DNA of 64,000 nt, taken from positions 62,001 to 126,000 of the forward strand of contig NZ_JABFAO010000016.1 of the NCBI RefSeq assembly GCF_017168235.1, read 5' to 3'. Position numbers and translations under genes: made by a program. The notes under the pieces are model-generated. The model worked only from the letters and a program-made list of their open reading frames with translations, was not told where the DNA came from and searched no databases. Position 1 is the first letter of the stretch. Each line of letters starts with the position of its first letter. The stretch comes from Rhodococcus sp. KRD197 (GTDB taxonomy: Bacteria; Actinomycetota; Actinomycetes; Mycobacteriales; Mycobacteriaceae). Positions 1-8,808 of the stretch are shown in pieces.

Positions 1-1
1 C

Positions 2-466
2 TATTTTCAGCACTGGCTCGACATCGGAGCGAACGCACCTTCACCGGGGGCTCTGCCGAAGATCTTCTACGTCAACTGGTTTCGACGCGGGGATGACGGA
101 GCCTTTCTGTGGCCGGGGTTCGGTGAGAACCTACGAGTCATCGACTGGGCGTTACGTCGTATCGACGGAGAAGCCGATGCGACAGTGTCGCCACTGGGAT
201 ACGTTGCCACCCCCGACTCGCTGAACCTGACGGGGCTCGAATTGGACCGGGCGCACCTCGATACCGCGCTGGATGTACGGACAGAAGAATTGCTCGCCGA
301 AGTAGCCCTCATCGACCATTGGTTCGCGAGGATCGGTGGCAACAAACTCCCCGACGCCCTCCGGAAGGAACTCAACTGGCTCAAGACTCGACTGTCCGGC
401 TACCCTCATGGTCTCGTAAACGCGCCGGAACGATCCAGCCACCAGCGACGCGGCGATTCGATATGA
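2..466 (+). CDS. pckG: phosphoenolpyruvate carboxykinase (GTP), C-terminal part
   Basis: The C-terminal 154 residues of GTP-dependent PEP carboxykinase, which interconverts oxaloacetate and PEP at the entry to gluconeogenesis; the 5' part lies outside the window. The visible stretch carries the family hallmarks KIFYVNWFRR and FLWPGFGENLRV (the guanine-nucleotide pocket side of the active site), followed by the acidic, helical C-terminus around SPLGYVATPDSLNLTGL. The stop codon overlaps the next start as ATGA, so the two genes are probably translationally coupled. Recognition of the family is firm. Nothing can be said about its promoter. Confidence 0.93.
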   Translation, partial: YFQHWLDIGANAPSPGALPKIFYVNWFRRGDDGAFLWPGFGENLRVIDWALRRIDGEADATVSPLGYVATPDSLNLTGLELDRAHLDTALDVRTEELLAEVALIDHWFARIGGNKLPDALRKELNWLKTRLSGYPHGLVNAPERSSHQRRGDSI

Positions 467-858
467 AGCCCGGTCCGGTGAGAACTGCGCCGCAGCCCAC
501 CGCCCGAGAGATTGCTGGATACGTTTTCTTCGGCCAGCTTCCTGCGCAGTACGCAGACTGGGTGATTCATGACATCACCGGTCCCGGTGCGACACGCCGT
601 TATGCCACACGGTTCATCGTGCCGCTTCTGCCGTTGTTGGTCGGATGCATCTTCGTGCCCGGACCGCTGGTGATTCGAGTGGGCATGGTGCTGATTCTGC
701 TTCTGCCGTTCATCTATTTCATGATTGCTCTGAAGCCGATCTACCAACGACATCGGCTCGTCAGCCACGGGCTCGACCCTGCACTGCTGACCGCCGACAA
801 GCAACACAAGATCGACGACGAAGCCCGCTACACCGCCCGCTACCGAGCCCCCCGCTAG
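463..858 (+). CDS. DUF5313 family small membrane protein
   Basis: A 131-residue protein of the DUF5313 type, known mainly from Mycobacteriales. The N-terminal third has the pattern YVFFGQLPAQYADWVIHDITGPGA. Two adjoining hydrophobic segments follow (about residues 52-65 and 70-90) and then a charged cytoplasmic tail. An upstream ATG in the same frame would lengthen the protein by 48 residues, but that extension lies inside pckG, so I chose the ATG that overlaps the pckG stop. The function is unknown. The 211 bases between this stop and the convergent hyc-like operon show no clear terminator. Confidence 0.75.
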   Translation: MKPGPVRTAPQPTAREIAGYVFFGQLPAQYADWVIHDITGPGATRRYATRFIVPLLPLLVGCIFVPGPLVIRVGMVLILLLPFIYFMIALKPIYQRHRLVSHGLDPALLTADKQHKIDDEARYTARYRAPR

Positions 859-1069
859 CGCCGATCTGGCATTCAGGCGTATCGGGGAGATAACGCGTCA
901 GACGGCCGATCGAGCCCCGGCAGCCGAGCACAGGTGCATCCGGTTGGTCGGAGACGATCTGCCCGGTCGAACATCCCCGAATCGAACCGATCGACGCAGA
1001 GCGCAGTGTGCCCACAGGACGGGGTGGCGCTGAGATCCGGCTCGATGAACGCTTCCTTCACGACCTCGG

Positions 1070-2584
1070 TTACAGATCGTTTCCTGCGTAGGAGAGATCG
1101 AAGCTCTTGTTGGTCAACGGAAAATCGGGCACGATCGTCGCCGCGAGAGCCACCGGCAGAGCGGGCCAGGTCATGAACGAGGGATCGACGATTTTCAGGC
1201 GCGTCACGATGCCATTGCTGATTTCGACCCGATGGGCGATGGTGCCGCGCCAGCCCTCCACCAGCCCGACACCCGATACGGGATCGCGGGCAGGTGAGTG
1301 GGGACCGAAGAACAGGCCGGGTGATGCCTGCGGAATCAGCCGATTCAGCAGGTCGATCGAGTGGCTGATCTCCTCGGTCCGCACCATGAATCGAGCCATC
1401 ACGTCGCCGGCGGTCTCGGTTGCGGCCGCGACACCGGCTGTATCGAGTAGAAACGGGTGGCTGCGGCGGGCGTCGACGTCGATCCCGGATGCCCGCGCAA
1501 CAGGACCCAGTGCGCCGAGGTCATGCGCTGACTGACCGGGCAGGATCGCGGTTCCGATGAATCTGTCACGGACGATACTGTTCCGCAGGGCCATGTCGGT
1601 GAACGCGATCACATCTGCTGCGATCGCTGACAGGTGTGCGAGATCAGGAAGTGTGCGTACCTGCGCGCCGCCGGGGAATATGGCACCGCGCATCAGCCGG
1701 TGGCCGGTCATGTCGGCGTTCAGCCGGAGAAGCTGTTCCCGCACTCGCATTGCGTGAGAATGCGCGATCGCAAATCCGACATCGTTGCAGAGGCCGCCGA
1801 GAGTGCCGACATGGTTGTAGATACGTTCGACCTCGAGCAGAATCGCACGCAGGATCGCTGCAGGTAGCGGAACCTGGTATTGCATCGCATCCTCGACTGC
1901 GAGGCAGTACGCGAGGCTGTGCCCGACTGCAGTGTCACCGGAGATGCGCTCCGCGAGGGGGAGCCCCTCGTCGAGAGTTCTGCCCTCGGCGAGCTTCTCG
2001 ATCCCCTTGTGCGTGAACCACAAACGCACCTTGAGTTTGAGGATGGTTTCACCCACCACGGAGAACCGGAAGTGGCCGGGTTCGATGAGCCCGGCGTGTA
2101 CGGGGCCCACGGGGATCTCGTACACGCCCGGCCCCGCCACGGTGACGAAAGGATAGGGCTCGCCCACCGAAGCGAAAGCCGGTGGTGGACCGGCATCGCT
2201 ACGCATCGGGTACCAGCCTTGCGGCCAGTGCTGATGCCGAACGAGCCGGCGGGGGAGCGGATGATGCTCCGGCGTGATGCCGTACAGGTCTCGCATTTCG
2301 CGTTCGAATCGGCCAGCAGGAAACGATGATGCGGCGAGGGTGGGAATGGCGGGGGATCTCGTACCGGTCCGCAGCACCAGCTCGAATCGCCGGTCCGGGG
2401 GTCCTGCGGTGAACAGGTACACGATCCGGAACTCGTCCGCTTCTTCGTGTGCTGCTATGAGGGCAAGCCGGAAACCTTGCTGCAACAGCGTATTCGACAC
2501 CGGCACTAGTTCCTCGTGAGTGACCGCGCGGGAGTCTCGATCAGTGAGCATGTCCGTTTCGACCTCCGGTGTGTAGTCGGTCAT
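1070..2584 (-). CDS. hycE: HycE/Rv0087-like large subunit of a hydrogenase-related complex
   Basis: A 504-residue homologue of the large subunit of formate hydrogenlyase/Ech hydrogenase and NuoCD of complex I. Residues about 20-125 form a NuoC-like domain (FEREMRDLYGITPEHHP), followed by the NuoD/hydrogenase-large-subunit fold. In true hydrogenases the Ni-Fe centre is held by two CxxC pairs. Here the first motif reads RISGDTAVGH (213-222) and the second DPSFMT (467-472), so all four ligand positions are Ser, Thr or other residues. The protein therefore cannot bind the Ni-Fe site. It is better viewed as an energy-converting hydrogenase-related (Ehr) subunit, whose substrate is unknown. It is the last gene of the operon and overlaps the previous gene by ATGA. 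Confidence 0.85.
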   Translation of the reverse strand: MTDYTPEVETDMLTDRDSRAVTHEELVPVSNTLLQQGFRLALIAAHEEADEFRIVYLFTAGPPDRRFELVLRTGTRSPAIPTLAASSFPAGRFEREMRDLYGITPEHHPLPRRLVRHQHWPQGWYPMRSDAGPPPAFASVGEPYPFVTVAGPGVYEIPVGPVHAGLIEPGHFRFSVVGETILKLKVRLWFTHKGIEKLAEGRTLDEGLPLAERISGDTAVGHSLAYCLAVEDAMQYQVPLPAAILRAILLEVERIYNHVGTLGGLCNDVGFAIAHSHAMRVREQLLRLNADMTGHRLMRGAIFPGGAQVRTLPDLAHLSAIAADVIAFTDMALRNSIVRDRFIGTAILPGQSAHDLGALGPVARASGIDVDARRSHPFLLDTAGVAAATETAGDVMARFMVRTEEISHSIDLLNRLIPQASPGLFFGPHSPARDPVSGVGLVEGWRGTIAHRVEISNGIVTRLKIVDPSFMTWPALPVALAATIVPDFPLTNKSFDLSYAGNDL

Positions 2585-4152
2585 CGCTCGACCACCAGCT
2601 CTCCCGCAGTCATCAGCAGATCGTGCAGGGGAAACGAGAAAATCCCGAGTAGGGCCATTCCCGTCAGACCCAGCAGCAACGGCGCGTTCTGCGCCCGACC
2701 GAGCATGGCTGGTGGCTGGTCACCCGGTTGGCCGGCGGCACCGAAGAACATCGGGATCAGCTTCGCGGCGACGGAGATGAACAAGATCACCACTGTGGTG
2801 GCGACAACCACCGTGATCACTGCGAGTCCGGAACTGATGCCGGCGTCGAGCAGTGCGTGGAGACTGGCGAAGGGGCTGAAGGGAGGGAAGCCGAGCAGAG
2901 CGGCAAGAGCGAGCGCCGATATTCCGGCAGCGGCGGGGTTCCTGCGAAGAACTCCATGCAGATCCTCGAAGGAGGTACTGCCGCCGGGAGCAGCGAGCTG
3001 GCCGGCCCCACAGAACAGAACAGCTTTAGCGAGTCCATGACCGAAAAGATGCAGCAGTACCGCGGCCACTGCGAGCGGGGTACCGATGGCGAGCCCGAAC
3101 ACCGCCAACGCCAAGTACTGCATGCTCGTATAGGCCAACAGCCGCAGATAGTCTCGCTGCGCGATCACCATCGACACCGCGAACACCAGCGATCCCACCG
3201 CGACCACGAGGAGTAGAACACGCAGGAACCCGGTAGTCGAATCCGTTGCGACGACACGGTTCCAGCGGAGCAGCGCGTACATCGCCACCGGCAAGTAGCA
3301 CCCCGATATCAATGCCGCGACCGGCCCCGGTGCTCGACTCTGAGCATCGGGCAGCCAGCTGTGCAAGGGAACCAGCCCAGCCGCCGCTCCGAAGCCGATC
3401 AGCAACAACGGCGTCGCCATTCGCACCACCCCCGGGTCCAACTGGGCGGTATGCGAGGCGAGAAAAACCCACTCCAACGATCGATGCGCTCCCGTCGGCA
3501 CCGCCGCAGCGGCGAGGTAGACCATGACTGTCCCCAGCCCGGCCAAGGCGAGGCCGATGGAGACGAGAACCAAGTATTTCCATTGCGCTTCCCATGCTGT
3601 GCGGGTGCCAGCCGAACCGATCAGAAATGTGGTGGCCACGGTCATCGCGAGCAGTGCCATCCAGAGCAACCCGAGATTTCCGGCAAGTACTGCTGCGGAT
3701 GCCGACGCCAACAGCAGCGGTACCCCCGCACGGCACATATGCACATGCCGTTGGCGACCCTGGTTCGACGCCTGGTGCGCGGCAGGGTTGTCGATCATCC
3801 CCGACCAGGTGGCCACGATGGCCGCGGCACCGATGATGAGAAGCATCACTGCGGTGAGAGCGTCCGCGCGTAGTGGTCCGGTGGTCAGCGTAGACCCGTC
3901 GGAGGTGACCACTGCGGCAACCACACCGGTCAGCGTGATCATCACGCTCGCCCCGACTGTCGACCAACCGAGGCCTCGATGCCTACCGACCAGGATGACG
4001 CATGCCGCGAGCATCGGAACGAGAATCGGCAGCCACAGCAGTGACGACGCTGTGATTGGGTCCAGCGGCACCCGCTCGTGGGCCGCGAGGCCGTACTCAG
4101 CCAGTACTGCCACCTCCTCACTCATCATGTTGGACGGGTCTCCATCAGTCAT
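2581..4152 (-). CDS. hycQ: HycQ/Rv0086-like antiporter-type membrane subunit
   Basis: A 523-residue polytopic membrane protein of the NuoN/NuoM/MrpD (proton-conducting antiporter-like) family, corresponding in position to Rv0086 and to HyfF. Repeated hydrophobic helices fill the chain. The conserved core includes AGLVPLHSWLPDAQSRAPGPV, with the buried His/Trp/Pro pattern of proton channels, and a later LLHLFGHGLAKAVLFCGAG segment with the conserved His and Lys. It should form one of two antiporter-like modules coupling electron transfer to ion movement. The start overlaps the upstream gene by eight bases. Met-9 or Met-10 are possible alternative starts. Confidence 0.85.
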   Translation of the reverse strand: MTDGDPSNMMSEEVAVLAEYGLAAHERVPLDPITASSLLWLPILVPMLAACVILVGRHRGLGWSTVGASVMITLTGVVAAVVTSDGSTLTTGPLRADALTAVMLLIIGAAAIVATWSGMIDNPAAHQASNQGRQRHVHMCRAGVPLLLASASAAVLAGNLGLLWMALLAMTVATTFLIGSAGTRTAWEAQWKYLVLVSIGLALAGLGTVMVYLAAAAVPTGAHRSLEWVFLASHTAQLDPGVVRMATPLLLIGFGAAAGLVPLHSWLPDAQSRAPGPVAALISGCYLPVAMYALLRWNRVVATDSTTGFLRVLLLVVAVGSLVFAVSMVIAQRDYLRLLAYTSMQYLALAVFGLAIGTPLAVAAVLLHLFGHGLAKAVLFCGAGQLAAPGGSTSFEDLHGVLRRNPAAAGISALALAALLGFPPFSPFASLHALLDAGISSGLAVITVVVATTVVILFISVAAKLIPMFFGAAGQPGDQPPAMLGRAQNAPLLLGLTGMALLGIFSFPLHDLLMTAGELVVER

Positions 4153-4798
4153 GTAGCTGCCGCAGCGTGTCCGGATCGGCGTCGCCGTCGAATTCGGCCC
4201 GACGATCGATGGTGCGCAGCCAGACCCACACCAGCAGGTCCAGGCTCAGCGTCATCGTCGCGATACCGGCGCTGGCGGTGACCAGCAGAGCCGTGGCAAC
4301 GGTCCCGTGGACGAGGGCGAGAAACCCCAGGGTTTGAGAAATGGCCGGTCGGCGGGTGATCACAGCGAAAAATCCAATGAACACCACGGCCAGGGCGAGG
4401 GGAATCACCGTCGCTGTCTCCGCCGGGGCCGTTCTGATCATCGGACGACTGACCGCATAGGACAAGAGAGTCAACAGCACCACGACGAGCATCGAGGCGG
4501 CAACGTTGAACAGCGGCGACACCGCCGATCGTACGAGCACCCGACGCCGCAGCGCCGCGGGAAGCAGGATGGCGTTGATCGCCACGATGACTGCGGCCAA
4601 CCCGTACAGGGCACCGTTCATGTCGGGTGTCGCGACCAGTATCGCAACTGCGGCCAGCGCGATCGCCTGCGCCGCCGTGAGCCGCACAATTGCCACCAGG
4701 TTGTGGCGCCATAACGTCGCAGCTGCGGTGAGCAACAACGCTCCGCATGCCAGGTCGAGCAGTTCGTTGAACATCGGCGAATTCATGGCCGCCGTCAC
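4145..4798 (-). CDS. hycP: HycP/Rv0085-like small membrane subunit (HyfE type)
   Basis: A 217-residue membrane protein with about six or seven hydrophobic segments, matching Rv0085 and E. coli HyfE in size and operon position. HyfE-type subunits resemble a NuoK-like small channel subunit. I chose the GTG at 4798 because it overlaps the preceding stop as GTGA, like the other junctions in this operon. ATG codons at 4786 and 4774 are alternatives. No catalytic motif is expected. Identity rests mainly on hydrophobicity, length and the conserved gene order. Confidence 0.75.
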   Translation of the reverse strand: MTAAMNSPMFNELLDLACGALLLTAAATLWRHNLVAIVRLTAAQAIALAAVAILVATPDMNGALYGLAAVIVAINAILLPAALRRRVLVRSAVSPLFNVAASMLVVVLLTLLSYAVSRPMIRTAPAETATVIPLALAVVFIGFFAVITRRPAISQTLGFLALVHGTVATALLVTASAGIATMTLSLDLLVWVWLRTIDRRAEFDGDADPDTLRQLHD

Positions 4799-5754
4799 CG
4801 AGCCAGAAAAAAGGCGGTCGACACGGCCAGAGCGCCGAACAGGAACGACACGGCAAGTAGTTCGGGAACGCGGAACAGTCGCCATTTCGCGAGGAATACC
4901 TCTACGACGGCGATCGTGCCACCGAGTAGCGCTACTTTGACCACGAATGCGGCCACGGCGACGAGCAGTGCACCCGGCGTCGACGTCGTAGCGATACCCC
5001 ACGGGATGAACAGGCTCACCCACAATCCGATCAGGGTGGTCAAACGAAGAGCGGACGCGTACTCCACCACAGCGAGCCGAGGGCCGGAGTACTCGAGCAC
5101 CATCGCCTCGTGGAGCATCGTCAACTCCAGATGGCTCGATGGGTTGTCCACCGGTAATCGACCGGATTCGGCGAGGACGACGATGCCGATCGCCACAGCG
5201 GCAAACAGATTTGCCGGTGTCGCGGCGTCTGCGGGGGCAAGCGCTACCCCCTCGACCATGTCGGCCAGGTTGGAGGAATTCACCCGAGTGGACAAGGCGA
5301 ATCCGGCGACGAGGATGGCAGGCTCCGCGAGTGCGGCGACCATCACTTCGCGGCTGGCACCCATTCCGCCGAATGCCGTTCCGGTATCCAAGGCCCCGAG
5401 CGCGAGCGCTACCGTGCCCAACAACAGCAGGCCCACAATCGCAAACAGATCGGCCACGCCGTCCGTGCGGGACCGGGTGGTGAGGAACGGTGAGACGGCA
5501 GCGATCACGAACACGGCCGAGAACGCGACCAGCGGAGCAATGCTGAAGACAGCGCTGCTCCCGTCGGGAGTGATCGACTCCTTACCCATCTGTTTGCGCA
5601 GATCACGCCAGGGTTGGAGCACCCCGGCACCGGCCCGGCCCTGTAGCCGGGCGGTGACCTGACGCATGAATCCGACCAGAACGGGCGCGCCGATGAGCAC
5701 TACCCCGATCTGGAGTGCGATCGCAGTGAGATCGACCATCAACTCTCTGCTCAC
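4795..5754 (-). CDS. hycD: HycD/Rv0084-like membrane anchor (NuoH family)
   Basis: A 319-residue NuoH/HycD-type membrane subunit, which in complex I and group 4 hydrogenases connects the peripheral arm to the antiporter modules and forms the quinone- or ion-coupling chamber. Diagnostic stretches are ARLQGRAGAGVLQPWRDLRK near the N-terminus, ESGRLPVDNPSSHLELTM, and the following ALEYSGP-like segment (MVLEYSGPRLA), all on cytoplasmic loops. It starts at GTG with a GTGA overlap. Conservation of the acidic loop residues suggests the coupling machinery is intact even though the large subunit has lost its metal ligands. Confidence 0.88.
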   Translation of the reverse strand: MSRELMVDLTAIALQIGVVLIGAPVLVGFMRQVTARLQGRAGAGVLQPWRDLRKQMGKESITPDGSSAVFSIAPLVAFSAVFVIAAVSPFLTTRSRTDGVADLFAIVGLLLLGTVALALGALDTGTAFGGMGASREVMVAALAEPAILVAGFALSTRVNSSNLADMVEGVALAPADAATPANLFAAVAIGIVVLAESGRLPVDNPSSHLELTMLHEAMVLEYSGPRLAVVEYASALRLTTLIGLWVSLFIPWGIATTSTPGALLVAVAAFVVKVALLGGTIAVVEVFLAKWRLFRVPELLAVSFLFGALAVSTAFFLAR

Positions 5755-7829
5755 AGTGTCGCCACCACTGCGGCGAGGGCGAATATCGTCACCAGGAAGC
5801 CCACGGCCAGGTACCGGTGCAAGTCACCGTTCGAAGCCTGCCGTGCCCACCGACCCCAACGCTGGACTGCAGAGATCACCGGCGGATACAGGCGAGCCTC
5901 GATTCGGTCGGGAACTCTCTGCCGGAAACTGACGCTCTCGATCAAGTATTGCGACTCGACATACGGTGTCACATCCACATCGTGTTCAGGGCTGAGCACA
6001 TCATCGAAGACACGGGTCAACGGTTCCGCGAACGCTGTCGCGGTGTACTCCATGCGGGGGCTCAGACTGCGACGCCCCGACCCCCACGGCATTGCAGGCC
6101 GGGCCGGCATGCGTGTGCCGGTCCATCGGACGGCGCCCGCTACCGCAATCGTCCCAGCTACAAGTGCCACTGCCACCAGCAGAGGTGACATCGAACCGGA
6201 GATGCCGGCCAACCGGAGGGTCACCGCGTCTCGGTCGACCGGACTGCCATCTTCGATGCTGGGCAGCACCGACATCGCCCGGACCAGCGCCTCACCGAGG
6301 AGCGCAGGAAACCACGCCAAACCGATGCACATCAGCGCCGCGGCACCCATCGCCCACCGCATACTCTCCGGACTTTCGCTCGCCTCCGCCGCGCCAGCCG
6401 TCCGGGGGCGAGCAAGGAACCCGATCCCCACCACTTTGACGAAGGTGACGACCGCAAGTCCGGTTGTCAATGCGAGTGCCGCAACCGCGAGCGGCATCGC
6501 GAGGGTGGTCACCGTATCGGTCACCTCGCCCACGCCGAGACTGTGAGTAAACCCTTGCAGCAAGAGCCATTCGGAGACAAATCCATTTCCCAGTGGCAAG
6601 GTAGCGGCCCCGAGCGCGCCCACGGCGACCATGGCGGTGGTCACCGGCATCCGGGAAGCCAGCCCTCCTAGTTGGTCGAGGTCACGTGTCCCCGTCGCTC
6701 GCATCACCGATCCCGCACCGAGAAACAGCAGCGCCTTGAACGCGCCATGATTGAGCGCGTGCAGCAGCGCCGCTACCAGAAACAGACTCGCCAGCATGCG
6801 GTTGCCGTCTGCGGCGAAGACGGCGCCGGCACCAAGACCCATCAGCATGATGCCGAGATTCTCTGTCGTCGAATAGCCCAGCAGTCGTTTGAAATCGGTC
6901 GCGACACTCGCCTGCAGGACTCCGTACACTGCTGAGAGTGTGCCCACTGCGAGCATGAGCCATCCCCACCACCGAGGACCACCGCCGAGGAGGTCGAAAC
7001 CGACCCGGATGATGCCGTAGAAGCCGAGGTTGACCATCGCTGCAGACATCAGGGCCGAGACATGACTCGGAGCTTCGGCGTGTGCGCGAGGAAGCCACAC
7101 ATGTAACGGGACCAAACCCGCTTTCGATCCGAATCCGATGAATACCAACACGAATGCGGTCGAGCGCACGAGCGGAGACAACGCCTCCGTGCCTTCGCGT
7201 ATCGCGTCGAACGACTCACCTCCAACACCACCGGCGAGCAACCCGAAACCCACGACGATGACCACGACCCCAGCTTGCGTCATCGCTGCGTACCACAGCG
7301 CGGCCTCGCCGACTTGCTTCCCGGCACGGTAGTTGGCCAGCACCAGCATCAGCGATGCCAGCGCCATCAACTCCCACGCAGCCAAGAACGTCGTGACGTT
7401 GGCAGCTGCCGGGACCAGCAGCATCGACGCGACAAACACCGGGAGCATGGTCTGAGCGGTGCGTGACTGCGCCCCGCATCCCGGCGGAAAGACCTCCTGG
7501 TGTTCGTGATGGCCACCGGGGCCGGTGTATCCGATGCTGTACACCCCGACTGCGGCAGCGACCGCGCCGATCAGCAGCATGAACAAACCCGAGAGAGGAT
7601 CGACCTGCAGCTCGATCCCGTCGAACGGGAGCACTTGATGGACGGTCAGCGAAAAGCGCTGACTCACAGCGAGAGCGGCGCAACCCGCCAGCACACCACC
7701 GATACCGGAAACTGTGGTCAACAGGCCGACCAGAATGCGACGCACACGAGCAGGCAAGATCACAGCTGCTCCGACCGCCAAGGACGCTGAGATGTAAATC
7801 ATCGACATGCCGACCGCCACCGAGCTCAT
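5751..7829 (-). CDS. hyfB: HyfB/Rv0083-like antiporter-type membrane subunit
   Basis: A 692-residue NuoL/HycC/HyfB-type membrane protein, the larger of the two antiporter-like subunits in the operon. Core motifs are TFLAAWELMALASLMLV, FGSKAGLVPLHVWLPRAHAEA (helix-7/8 region with conserved Lys, His and Trp) and LLHALNHGAFKALLFLGAG (helix 12 His/Lys). The last 130 residues hold an amphipathic stretch and a final membrane helix, reminiscent of the NuoL lateral arm. An open frame continues 48 codons upstream into the previous gene. I chose the ATG at 7829 because it makes an ATGA overlap and begins with a hydrophobic helix. Confidence 0.88.
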   Translation of the reverse strand: MSSVAVGMSMIYISASLAVGAAVILPARVRRILVGLLTTVSGIGGVLAGCAALAVSQRFSLTVHQVLPFDGIELQVDPLSGLFMLLIGAVAAAVGVYSIGYTGPGGHHEHQEVFPPGCGAQSRTAQTMLPVFVASMLLVPAAANVTTFLAAWELMALASLMLVLANYRAGKQVGEAALWYAAMTQAGVVVIVVGFGLLAGGVGGESFDAIREGTEALSPLVRSTAFVLVFIGFGSKAGLVPLHVWLPRAHAEAPSHVSALMSAAMVNLGFYGIIRVGFDLLGGGPRWWGWLMLAVGTLSAVYGVLQASVATDFKRLLGYSTTENLGIMLMGLGAGAVFAADGNRMLASLFLVAALLHALNHGAFKALLFLGAGSVMRATGTRDLDQLGGLASRMPVTTAMVAVGALGAATLPLGNGFVSEWLLLQGFTHSLGVGEVTDTVTTLAMPLAVAALALTTGLAVVTFVKVVGIGFLARPRTAGAAEASESPESMRWAMGAAALMCIGLAWFPALLGEALVRAMSVLPSIEDGSPVDRDAVTLRLAGISGSMSPLLVAVALVAGTIAVAGAVRWTGTRMPARPAMPWGSGRRSLSPRMEYTATAFAEPLTRVFDDVLSPEHDVDVTPYVESQYLIESVSFRQRVPDRIEARLYPPVISAVQRWGRWARQASNGDLHRYLAVGFLVTIFALAAVVATL

Positions 7830-8380
7830 CGGCCGGACACTCGCCGGAGCGCTGCCACTATGGCATCGGGAGACGGTGGGCATCCTGGAATGTCGAAATC
7901 GACGGGGATGACATCTCGAACCGCCCCTAACACACCGAACCCACCCTTGAACACCCCACAGTTCAACGCGCATTCACCCAGAGCAACAACGCGTTTGGGA
8001 TGAGGCATGGCATCGTACGTAACACGCAATGGGTCAGCCATATTGCGTGTGACCGGTCCTGTCACGAGGAGAATGTCCGCGTGACGCGGGGACGCCACCA
8101 ATCGAATGCCATAGCGTTCGATGTCGTACACCGGTCCGAATGCGGAGGCAATCTCGATCTCGCACCCGTTGCACGAGCCGGCGTCGACGTGGCGAACCTG
8201 AATCGACCCGGTAGTCGACAAGAACGGTGTCATGGTGCCGTGCTCACTCGAGTCCCGGTGGATGGTCGCATCCGGCTCGGGCTCTGCGATCCGGCCGATT
8301 CTGCGGATCTGGCGAACGATGCTCTGTCTGCGCTTTGGCGAAGCGCCGCCCAAGGCACTCATGATGCGGGCACCCAACAT
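7826..8380 (-). CDS. hycG: HycG/Rv0082-like Fe-S small subunit (NuoB family)
   Basis: First gene of the operon: a 184-residue NuoB/HycG-type subunit that carries the terminal 4Fe-4S (N2-like) cluster. Likely ligands are Cys70 and Cys73 in SCNGCEIE, a Cys in GECALNCG (137 or 141) and Cys167 in PGCPPSP, so cluster binding looks intact, in contrast to the large subunit. The start is uncertain. The frame is open up to 8545, but that part reads unlike protein and lies on the inverted repeat. ATG at 8380 (weak purine-rich stretch) or 8362 are the best candidates. The complex has no visible ferredoxin or formate dehydrogenase partner gene here. Confidence 0.82.
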   Translation of the reverse strand: MLGARIMSALGGASPKRRQSIVRQIRRIGRIAEPEPDATIHRDSSEHGTMTPFLSTTGSIQVRHVDAGSCNGCEIEIASAFGPVYDIERYGIRLVASPRHADILLVTGPVTRNMADPLRVTYDAMPHPKRVVALGECALNCGVFKGGFGVLGAVRDVIPVDFDIPGCPPSPDAIVAALRRVSGR

Positions 8381-8423
8381 TCCCCGGCCTGACTCTGGGG
8401 CTTGCACGCCGATCCGCCCATCC

Positions 8424-8486
8424 TCAGTGCGTAGATCGACAAGGGTTTGCCTGGGTCGGGTGGCCCTGATGCGGCGATGTCGCCAT
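8424..8486 (-). CDS. possible 20-residue upstream ORF in the hyc-like leader
   Basis: A short ORF (MATSPHQGHPTQANPCRSTH) in the leader of the hydrogenase-like operon. It follows a strong ribosome binding site: GGAGGAG, six bases, ATG. It is out of frame with hycG and ends 44 bases before the chosen hycG start. A second short frame begins just after its stop and ends in an ATGA overlap with the alternative hycG start at 8362. It could be a regulatory leader peptide or a chance feature. Only the ribosome binding site argues for it. Confidence 0.3.
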   Translation of the reverse strand: MATSPHQGHPTQANPCRSTH

Positions 8487-8511
8487 GGATCGCTCCTCCA
8501 CGCTGCAGGGG

Positions 8512-8544
8512 TGGATTGCGCACCCCTGACCCGTGCGCAATCCA
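8512..8544. repeat. perfect 12-bp inverted repeat, likely operator or leader hairpin
   Basis: TGGATTGCGCAC (8512-8523) and its exact reverse complement (8533-8544) are separated by nine bases. On the minus strand the repeat begins at the predicted transcription start of the hyc-like operon, so it could act as a repressor operator over +1 to +32 or as a 5'-terminal RNA hairpin. M. tuberculosis places an ArsR regulator gene (Rv0081) just upstream of the equivalent operon. No such gene is present here. Confidence 0.75.
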
Positions 8545-8549
8545 TCGCT

Positions 8550-8578
8550 ATATTAGCAGTTGCGTAAGTTGTTAACTA
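8550..8578 (-). promoter_or_regulatory. probable promoter of the hyc-like operon
   Basis: Reading on the minus strand, TAGTTA (8578-8573), a 17-base spacer and TAATAT (8555-8550) make a reasonable housekeeping promoter. Transcription would start near 8543, at the outer edge of the inverted repeat. Together with the repeat and the short ORF this gives a leader of about 160 bases. The rest of the divergent intergenic region up to the next start at 8809 shows nothing else I can name. Confidence 0.4.
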
Positions 8579-8808
8579 TTCTGCGGGTATGGCATCGAGC
8601 GCGGGGAGGGGCGAGTCCTGAATCATCTGCGCAAGACTCCGACCTGTGCGCCGGCAGGCGAGTGAGTTGCGGACCTGTCCGCGATCGACTGAATGACCAA
8701 CCTGCGTCCGAACCCTCGTCGTTGGCTCCAGCGCCTCGAACTCCGGATGCTGCGCGTAGGGGACGTTAGGCCCTAGACCGCGAAATCCGCACAGCGGAGT
8801 CTTGGCCT

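Noticed and set aside
859..1069. Intergenic region between DUF5313 and the hyc-like operon, searched for a terminator or small RNA
   Set aside because: No convincing hairpin, ORF or conserved motif could be seen.
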